A stretch of DNA of 13,337 nucleotides from assembly GCA_946544695.1 (NCBI GenBank), contig CAMNMO010000036.1, positions 1 to 13,337 of the forward strand. Reading direction: 5' to 3'. The notes beneath the pieces were generated by a model. The model was not told the DNA's origin. It did not search any database and saw only the letters and a program-made list of their open reading frames with translations. Shown one piece after another: positions 7,639 to 13,337 of the stretch. This DNA comes from an uncultured Ruminococcus sp. Lineage in GTDB: Bacteria; Bacillota; Clostridia; Oscillospirales; Ruminococcaceae. The translations under genes and the position numbers were made by a program. Position 1 is the first letter of the stretch; the number at the start of each line of letters is the position of its first letter.

Positions 7639-7721
7639 TATGTTAAGCATATTTTTACAATTTGCACATTTTTTCTGGCAAGCTGTGTTCCGCACAGTCC
7701 AGACCGAAGGAAGGATATAGT

Positions 7722-9674
7722 ATGGGATTTTCAAAGCTTTGGCTCGAACATAAAAAACTTGCCGACACAAGGAAAAGAGTCATAATCAGCTGTGACCACA
7801 CATTGAAGGATTCAGCTGCCTTTGACGAACTTAAAACCGCCATGCGTACTATGGTGCCCGACGCCATCGTGCTGTGGAAGTCGGAGGTATTCGATGACGA
7901 TTCATATCTTATAGTTCTCAGCGTTCACCCCGAACTTGAAGCTGAGGAATACAACATAGCCGCATCATCGAACATAACCGAGATATGCGGCGGCAGCGAA
8001 ACAGGCGTGCTTTACGGCGTGTTTGCATTTTTAAGGCAGACTGCCCTTGCAGGCGGCTTCGCAAGCTTTACCGAGAGCGCAAAGCCCTCACAGCCCCTGA
8101 GGATGCTGAACCATTGGGACAATGCTGACAGCACCATCGAGAGGGGCTATTCGGGCAAGTCGTTCTTTTTTGTTGATGACGAGCTTGCAGTCAACGAACG
8201 CACAGTCATGTACGCAAGGCTGATGGCTTCGGTAGGCATAAACGGCGTCGTTATAAATAACGTCAATGTCCGTGGCAAGGCAAAACGCCTGCTGGCTGAT
8301 GACTACGCAGACCGTCTTGAAGAACTGGGCGGACTGTTCGGCAGATACGGCATAAAGCTGTTTATCTGCCCCGATTTCGCAGCACCCATCACAGTCGGCG
8401 GACTGGACAGTGCCGACCCGCTGGACGATAAGGTCATCGAATGGTGGAACGGCTGCTGCAAAAAGCTTTTCACCAAAGTGCCGAACCTGGGAGGTTTTCT
8501 CGTAAAGGCGGACTCCGAAGGTCAGCCGGGACCTTTCGCTTACGGCAGAGACCATGCTGACGGCGCAAACATGCTGGCAAGGGCAGTAAGACCCTACGGA
8601 GGTACAGTTATCTGGAGATGCTTTGTTTACAACTGCACGCAGGACTGGCGTGACCTTAATACCGACCGTGCACGTTCGGGCTATGACAACTTCATTCCGC
8701 TGGACGGACGCTTTGATGACAACGTCATACTTCAGGTCAAGAACGGTCCTATGGATTTCCAGGTGCGTGAACCTGTTCATCCGCTGTTCGGTGCCATGAA
8801 GCACACGAAGATAATGGCTGAATTCCAGCTGGCGCAGGAATACACGGGGCAGCAGAAGCACGTTTGCTGGCTGGTGCCGATGATACGTGATATACTGGCA
8901 TTCGGCACAAGGCACGACCTTGATGACGACCGTGTCAGCAGTGTGGTATGCGGCGTTGCAGCCGTTGCCAACACAGGCGATGACTATTGCTGGACAGGCA
9001 GTGAACTTGCTGCTGCGAACCTCTACGGCTACGGCAGACTGTTGTTCTGCGAGGATATAGATATGGAACAGCTGGCAGAAGAATGGGCGCAGCTGACATT
9101 CGGCGAGGACGAACAGGTCATCGCAAATGTCAAGGAGATACTTCTCGGCTCGCACAAGGCTTATGAGGACTACACCGTGCCGCTGGGAATGGGCTGGATG
9201 TGCAAGCCCAACCACCACTACGGTCCCGACCCCTGGGGCTATGAGTTCGACCGCTGGGGCACCTACAACCGTGCCGACCGTGACAGCGTTGGCGTTGACA
9301 GAAGTATGTCGGGCACAGGTTACAGCGGACAGTATTCGCCTGCATGGGCTGAGGTATACGGCAGCCCCGACAGCTGCCCCGATGAACTGCTGCTGTTCTT
9401 CCACCGTGTGCCCTACACACACAGGCTGCGCAGCGGCAAAACTGTGATACAGCATATCTACGATGCCCATTTTGAAGGCTATGAAAAGGCTGAACACTTC
9501 GCAAAGCTCTGGGCAGACCTTGAAGGCAGGGTAGATGAACAGATATTCAAAAACGTGAGTGCCCGCTTTGAGGAACAGCTCAGGTGTGCAAAGGAATGGC
9601 GTGATATCGTCAACACCTTCTTCCACAGACTTTCGGGCATAGATGACGAAAAGGGCAGAAAGATATATAACTGA
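7722..9674 (+). CDS. aguA: GH67 alpha-glucuronidase
   Basis: A 650-residue glycoside hydrolase family 67 enzyme, which removes alpha-1,2-linked glucuronic or 4-O-methylglucuronic acid from the non-reducing end of aldouronic acids derived from xylan. Family hallmarks are MLNHWDNADSTIERGYSG (128-145), GGFLVKADSEGQPGPFAYGR (257-276), DGRFDDNVILQVKNGPMDFQ (328-347) and QEYTGQQKH (372-380). By motif and spacing to characterised GH67 enzymes, Glu266 is the likely catalytic acid and Asp345 with Glu373 the likely base pair. There is no signal peptide or dockerin, so it is probably cytoplasmic, as is usual for the family. The length is slightly below the usual 680-700. The start at 7722 is set by AAGGA (7711-7715) 6 bases upstream; a reading frame open from further upstream has no matching ribosome site. 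It is the first gene of an operon, 43 bases before the esterase, consistent with joint debranching of imported xylo-oligosaccharides. Confidence 0.95.
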   Translation: MGFSKLWLEHKKLADTRKRVIISCDHTLKDSAAFDELKTAMRTMVPDAIVLWKSEVFDDDSYLIVLSVHPELEAEEYNIAASSNITEICGGSETGVLYGVFAFLRQTALAGGFASFTESAKPSQPLRMLNHWDNADSTIERGYSGKSFFFVDDELAVNERTVMYARLMASVGINGVVINNVNVRGKAKRLLADDYADRLEELGGLFGRYGIKLFICPDFAAPITVGGLDSADPLDDKVIEWWNGCCKKLFTKVPNLGGFLVKADSEGQPGPFAYGRDHADGANMLARAVRPYGGTVIWRCFVYNCTQDWRDLNTDRARSGYDNFIPLDGRFDDNVILQVKNGPMDFQVREPVHPLFGAMKHTKIMAEFQLAQEYTGQQKHVCWLVPMIRDILAFGTRHDLDDDRVSSVVCGVAAVANTGDDYCWTGSELAAANLYGYGRLLFCEDIDMEQLAEEWAQLTFGEDEQVIANVKEILLGSHKAYEDYTVPLGMGWMCKPNHHYGPDPWGYEFDRWGTYNRADRDSVGVDRSMSGTGYSGQYSPAWAEVYGSPDSCPDELLLFFHRVPYTHRLRSGKTVIQHIYDAHFEGYEKAEHFAKLWADLEGRVDEQIFKNVSARFEEQLRCAKEWRDIVNTFFHRLSGIDDEKGRKIYN

Positions 9675-9717
9675 CCTGCGCCTTCCCTCTTAACGCTATC
9701 TCTAAAGGAGAATAAAT

Positions 9718-11553
9718 ATGATAACTTTTAAGGCAGATGACATTTTTTCTGACGGCATGATACTGCAAAGAGATGCCGAAAACTACATAACGGGTGACGG
9801 CGAAGGCGAGATAACGCTGACGCTGGAAAGGGACGACAGGATATGCGGACGTTCACGCATAGCCGCCGACGGCAGATGGCGCATCGCCGTGCCCGCAGGC
9901 AAGGCGGACTGCCTGCCCTATACCATCAATATCCGCTGCGGCAGCCTGATGCTGGTGATAAGCGATGTGTACTTCGGTGACGTTTTCCACATAACAGGTC
10001 AGTCGAATATGGAGCTTCCCATGAGCCGCACATATTCGCCTTTCATCGGTCCTGTGCCCGTTGGGCCCGAGGAACTGGTGCGTGAATACCGTGTGCCCAT
10101 AAAGCTCTGCTTCGAGGCAGGCAGGGAAGCCCGCAAATTCGAGGGCGGCAGCTGGGTGCGTGCCTGCGATGACAAGGAACTCGAGATGAGCGCTGCGGGC
10201 TATCACTTCGCAAGCAGGCTCTTTAAAGAGATCGGCGTACCCATAGGGCTTGTCAATACCTCCGCAGGCGGTTCTGCCATTGAGGGCAGACTGCCAGCCG
10301 AAGTGATACGAGAGTTCCCCGAGCTTGACCCTGTCACCGACAAGGTAACTGCCGAAGGTTATATGGAGCGCACCGAACAGGAGGGCGCAAAGAACGAGCG
10401 TGAGTGGAACGAAAAGGTCAATAAGGGCGACAGCATCGGCAGCGATATCATAAAGGGAAAATACCCCGATACATCAAATAAATGCACCGTCCCGCTGGCA
10501 GTGAACAGTCTGCCCGATATGGACCATTTCAGCGGCAGGATATGGTTCTGGAGAGATTTTGAGATAAGCAGAGACACCCCGCTCGACGATGCCATGCTTA
10601 TCCTCGGCACACTTACCGACGCTGATACAGCTTACATAAACGGCAAGCTTGCAGGCAGCACAGGCTACCTCTATCCGCCGAGATATTACAGACTTTCGGA
10701 CGGCATACTGAAAACAGGCACCAACCGCATAGCTGTATGCCTTGATATCAACAGCGGCGACGGCGGCTTCACTGAGGGCAAGCGTTTCTGCGTAAAGCTG
10801 GGCGATGAGTGTGTTGACCTCAGCGGCGAATGGAACTATGCTGTGGCTGTCAGGACAGAGATGCGCAAGCCCGTTGTGTTCCTGCCTTCCATCGAACTGG
10901 CAGAATATGCCTACATGACTGTGCCCGCTTACAAGCTGGCATTCAAGGGCATGCTCATATATCAGGGCGAGACCAATATGGGGCAGCCCCACCTTTACGG
11001 CGACCTGTTTGCAAGGTTCGTTGAATATTACAGACAGCGCTGCGGCTATGATATCCCCGTGATATCCGTGCAGCTGCCCAACTGGACACCGGGCGGCGAA
11101 GGCTGGGTCGGCATAAGGCAGAAACAGCTGGAATGCTGCGCTTTGCCAGGCACCACGATGGCGGTAACACTGGGTATGGGCGAGAACAACGACCTCCACC
11201 CGATCGACAAAGCTTCCGTCGGCGCTGCACTTTGTGACTGTGCGCTGCGCCTTATCTACGGCGAGGGCGACCCACGCCCCCTCAGCCCTGTCAGCATAAA
11301 GCAGACAGGCAGCGGCATCAGGCTGGATTTCGCAGAAAAAGTCCACCTTACCGACCCTGACACAGATTACTTCGAGGTGCATGATAAGGATGGCTGGAAA
11401 AAGGTGACCGTCACCGAAGAAAACGGCGGTATACTGCTTAGCTGCGGTGCAGCCGATAAGGTGCGCTACGCTTGGCGCCCCGATGCGGACAAGCCCTCAG
11501 CTGTGGGTTCAAGCGGCAGACTGGTACCATGCTTTGAAAAAGAGATGATATAG
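9718..11553 (+). CDS. SASA/SGNH-family carbohydrate O-acetylesterase, probably acetylxylan-type
   Basis: A 611-residue protein of the sialate O-acetylesterase (SASA) family, whose members remove acetyl groups from sugars. The N-terminal beta-rich part (1-85) precedes the nucleophile motif GQSNMEL, with Ser96 as the likely catalytic serine. NTSAGGSAIEG (180-190), YQGETNM (415-421) and NDLHP (491-495, His494 the likely catalytic histidine) complete the SGNH-like blocks. Residues about 262-380 interrupt the esterase fold with a jelly-roll segment resembling the sugar-binding domain of GH2 enzymes (RIWFWRDFEI, AYINGKLAGSTGY, GTNRIAVCLDI). No signal peptide is seen, so it is probably cytoplasmic. 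The ribosome site AAAGGAG (9704-9710) lies 7 bases before the ATG. Coupling to a GH67 gene argues for acetylated xylo-oligosaccharides rather than sialic acid as substrate; that is inference from context. It is the last gene of the operon, followed by a strong terminator. Confidence 0.88.
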   Translation: MITFKADDIFSDGMILQRDAENYITGDGEGEITLTLERDDRICGRSRIAADGRWRIAVPAGKADCLPYTINIRCGSLMLVISDVYFGDVFHITGQSNMELPMSRTYSPFIGPVPVGPEELVREYRVPIKLCFEAGREARKFEGGSWVRACDDKELEMSAAGYHFASRLFKEIGVPIGLVNTSAGGSAIEGRLPAEVIREFPELDPVTDKVTAEGYMERTEQEGAKNEREWNEKVNKGDSIGSDIIKGKYPDTSNKCTVPLAVNSLPDMDHFSGRIWFWRDFEISRDTPLDDAMLILGTLTDADTAYINGKLAGSTGYLYPPRYYRLSDGILKTGTNRIAVCLDINSGDGGFTEGKRFCVKLGDECVDLSGEWNYAVAVRTEMRKPVVFLPSIELAEYAYMTVPAYKLAFKGMLIYQGETNMGQPHLYGDLFARFVEYYRQRCGYDIPVISVQLPNWTPGGEGWVGIRQKQLECCALPGTTMAVTLGMGENNDLHPIDKASVGAALCDCALRLIYGEGDPRPLSPVSIKQTGSGIRLDFAEKVHLTDPDTDYFEVHDKDGWKKVTVTEENGGILLSCGAADKVRYAWRPDADKPSAVGSSGRLVPCFEKEMI

Positions 11554-11571
11554 AGGCAGGAAACGGAGATA

Positions 11572-11608
11572 TGCGGACAAAGCAGCACGCTTTGCCCGCA
11601 CTTTTTTT
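11572..11608 (+). terminator. Intrinsic terminator of the glucuronidase-esterase operon
   Basis: TGCGGACAAAGC (11572-11583) pairs with GCTTTGCCCGCA (11589-11600) with one A/C mismatch and a 5-base loop. Seven Ts follow (11602-11608). It starts 18 bases after the esterase stop codon. Confidence 0.88.
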
Positions 11609-11624
11609 GCATTGCTGCGCTGTC

Positions 11625-11653
11625 TTGACACCGATAGCGAGCTATGTTATAAT
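11625..11653 (+). promoter_or_regulatory. Full-consensus promoter of the LRR-dockerin gene
   Basis: TTGACA (11625-11630) and TATAAT (11648-11653) both match consensus and are 17 bases apart. A TG one base before the -10 also makes an extended -10. Predicted start near 11660 gives a leader of about 40 bases. No clear operator overlaps it, so the gene may be transcribed strongly and constitutively. Confidence 0.85.
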
Positions 11654-11699
11654 AGTATGAATGCTTTATTAAAATACTATCAAGAAGCGAGGAATGACA

Positions 11700-13337
11700 A
11701 TGAAAAAGAAACTTGCGGCACTGCTGGCACTTTCGCTGATATTTGCTCAGGCGGCGCCTGCTTTATGCCCTGCTGTCGGGCAGTTCAGCTTAACTGCAAA
11801 AGCTTATGATATTGATGAAACCATAGAATACGAGGGTTTCAGGTTCTATAAGAACTATCAGGGCGAACTGACAGTCTCAGGCTATTCGGGCGACGAGACC
11901 GAACTTGTGATACCCGAAAAAGTCGAGGATATCCCTGTGACCGCCATTGGCTGTTCTGCTTTCGAGGGGGTCAAGGGCATAACCTCTATCAAGCTGCCCG
12001 ATACCATCAGAAATATTGAGAACAACGCATTCAGCCGCATGGCAGACCTGACTGCGATAAACATACCGCAGGCAGTCGTCCTGGTATTGTATGATTCATT
12101 TTCAGAATGCTATAAGCTTGAAAATATCGACATACAGTGCGATCCTCAGGCGATCACCCGCAACACTTTCATAGACACAAAGTGGTTCAGCGACAAGGTG
12201 GAAAACGGCGAAATGATAATCGTCGGCAATGCCATTATAGACGGCACGGCTGCAAGCGGCGACCTTGTCATTGATGACAGCATCGAGATCATTCAGGACG
12301 AAGCCTTCAGTGGTAATATGGATATCACTTCCGTAAAGATCCCCGAAAGCGTCAAGTCGGTGGGATTTGGCGCATTTTCAAGCAGCGGTCTGGAAAGTGC
12401 GGTATTTGAGGGCGATCCCGAATTCATGCATTCTGATATATTCAACAGCTGCGCTTCACTCAAAAGCGTCACCCTGCCCGATAACATCGAGTTCCTTCCC
12501 GAAAGCACCTTCTGGGGCTGTTCTGCACTTGAAGACATCGTACTGCCCGACTCCCTCAGGAAGATAGGCTACATCGCCTTTGGCAGCTGCCGATCACTAC
12601 CCGCTGACTTTGCTTTGAATGACGGACTTACCGAGATAGGCGGCTGTGCATTCTATGACTGCCCGCAGTTCGATGAGGTCGTGCTGCCCGATAGTGTGAA
12701 GATCATCGGAGAAGAAGCTTTTTCCCAATGCGGAGACATTGTGGTCACCATACCTTCAAGCGTTGAGGAGATAGGTACAGACGCCATCGACAGCTATGAA
12801 GATACAGACTCCGTGACCGCAGTGCTGTGTTACAGTAACAGCGCAGCGGAGAAGTTCGCAATACTCAACAAGGTGCGCTATGACCTGTTGAAAGGCGCTG
12901 ACCCTTCGCTTGGCGATATCAACGGCGACGGTTCGGTAAACGTGGCAGATATCTCGCTGCTGGCTGCACATGTAAAAGGTGTGCGTGCTGTCGAAAAAGC
13001 CGCAGATGTGAACTATGACGGCAAGCTTAACATCACGGACTGCACTGTCATCGCAGCGCACGTAAAAGGCATCAAGCCACTTTCGGGCAGAACAAGAGAT
13101 ATCCCCGACAGCGACACGGTAACATCACCGACATTGGCTTACACCGAGACCGACAGACAGTTTACAAGCAATATCACCTGGGACGAAGTCGAAGGTGCAG
13201 ACTACTACATAATCGGTGACGACAGCTGGGATACCTATATCACCGAAACGAACACCTGCGATCTGGGCAAGGGTGTATGCTGCTTAAATATTACGGTGGA
13301 CCCCATCAGACTTGTCAGGGACAAGGCATCGGGTTAT
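11700..13337 (+). CDS. Secreted leucine-rich-repeat protein with internal dockerin (partial, runs off right edge)
   Basis: The first 546 codons of an open gene with no stop in the window. A signal peptide (MKKKLAALLALSLIFAQAAPA) is followed by likely cleavage near residue 35 (LTAKA/YD). Residues about 66-360 are BspA/Treponema-type leucine-rich repeats with the pattern LPDS(V/L)xxIGxxAFxxCxxL, for example LPDSLRKIGYIAFGSC. A type I dockerin occupies about 405-459. Residues about 475 onward look like a fibronectin-III-type beta domain (SPTLAYTETDRQF, ITWDEVEGADYYIIG). Such repeats mediate surface binding to host or substrate; no catalytic motif is visible so far. Ribosome site GAGGA (11689-11693) lies 6 bases before the ATG. 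It stands alone behind its own terminator-promoter pair. The dockerin is internal rather than C-terminal, and what follows outside the window could include a catalytic or binding module. Confidence 0.9.
   Translation, partial: MKKKLAALLALSLIFAQAAPALCPAVGQFSLTAKAYDIDETIEYEGFRFYKNYQGELTVSGYSGDETELVIPEKVEDIPVTAIGCSAFEGVKGITSIKLPDTIRNIENNAFSRMADLTAINIPQAVVLVLYDSFSECYKLENIDIQCDPQAITRNTFIDTKWFSDKVENGEMIIVGNAIIDGTAASGDLVIDDSIEIIQDEAFSGNMDITSVKIPESVKSVGFGAFSSSGLESAVFEGDPEFMHSDIFNSCASLKSVTLPDNIEFLPESTFWGCSALEDIVLPDSLRKIGYIAFGSCRSLPADFALNDGLTEIGGCAFYDCPQFDEVVLPDSVKIIGEEAFSQCGDIVVTIPSSVEEIGTDAIDSYEDTDSVTAVLCYSNSAAEKFAILNKVRYDLLKGADPSLGDINGDGSVNVADISLLAAHVKGVRAVEKAADVNYDGKLNITDCTVIAAHVKGIKPLSGRTRDIPDSDTVTSPTLAYTETDRQFTSNITWDEVEGADYYIIGDDSWDTYITETNTCDLGKGVCCLNITVDPIRLVRDKASGY
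12912..13076 (+). other. Internal type I dockerin domain
   Basis: Two calcium loops, DINGDGSVNVAD and DVNYDGKLNITD, each followed by a helix with AAHVKG. Canonical calcium ligands are intact. Residues 10-11 of the loops are Val-Ala and Ile-Thr, close to the Val-Thr pair in the other dockerin of this window. Confidence 0.9.

Larger units (their letters stand above)
7389..7721. other. Divergent control region between repeat protein and GH67 gene
   Basis: This 333-base noncoding region is AT-rich. It holds a leftward promoter (7468-7496) and a rightward promoter (7609-7638). Between them are a GC-rich 6-bp inverted repeat (CAGCCG 7543-7548 with CGGCTG 7559-7564) and a small palindrome CAATAATTG (7598-7606) just upstream of the rightward -35. 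Either could be a regulator site. The rightward leader contains a short hairpin (7683-7688 with 7692-7697). I could not recognise a catabolite-repression (cre) site or a riboswitch. Confidence 0.5.

Noticed and set aside
8088..9626. 512-codon minus-strand frame antisense to the GH67 gene
   Set aside because: The plus-strand frame carries all GH67 motifs; the antisense protein is Cys/Val/His-rich without any recognisable domain.
11612..11809. 65-codon plus-strand frame at the start of the LRR-dockerin gene
   Set aside because: It overlaps the signal peptide coding region in another frame, has no ribosome site, and its beginning overlaps the promoter.
12756..13061. Minus-strand frame of 101 codons antisense to the dockerin region
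   Set aside because: It is antisense to intact LRR and dockerin motifs and has no independent support.

Overview
The window looks like chromosomal DNA from a fibre-degrading gut or rumen Firmicute of the Ruminococcus type (R. albus is the best guess, but the species cannot be fixed from this sequence). The clues are two secreted proteins with type I dockerins, an intracellular glucuronoxylan debranching operon, BspA-like leucine-rich repeats, roughly balanced GC with AT-rich intergenic regions, and Gram-positive style Shine-Dalgarno sites and sigma-A promoters.

Layout. Positions 1-391 are a noncoding control region. It holds a leftward promoter for a gene outside the window, a nested inverted repeat that may be a structured RNA or operator, and a rightward promoter with a hairpin-containing 5' leader. 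Positions 392-1996 (+) encode peptide chain release factor 3 (prfC). Two hairpin terminators (2005-2102) separate it from a convergent gene. Positions 2121-7388 (-) encode a 1755-residue secreted protein: signal peptide, beta-rich N-terminal domain, sixteen Ig-like repeats of about 77 residues, an acidic Gly/Asp linker and a C-terminal dockerin. A 333-base divergent promoter region follows.

Positions 7722-11553 (+) form a two-gene operon: a GH67 alpha-glucuronidase and a SASA/SGNH-type carbohydrate O-acetylesterase. Neither has a signal peptide, so they probably act in the cytoplasm, removing (4-O-methyl)glucuronic acid and acetyl groups from imported xylo-oligosaccharides. A strong terminator ends this operon. 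A promoter with both consensus hexamers then drives the last gene (11700 to beyond the window edge), a secreted leucine-rich-repeat protein with an internal dockerin and a following fibronectin-III-like segment.

The two dockerin proteins probably act outside the cell, docking to cohesins and contributing adhesion or binding rather than catalysis, while the central operon finishes xylan side-chain removal inside. All four dockerin half-repeats share the same calcium-loop pattern and an AAHVK helix motif, which suggests one cohesin specificity. I see no CRISPR array, phage, transposase, tRNA or rRNA. I found no clearly new multi-gene system. The most unusual items are the giant repeat protein and the structured element at 134-218.
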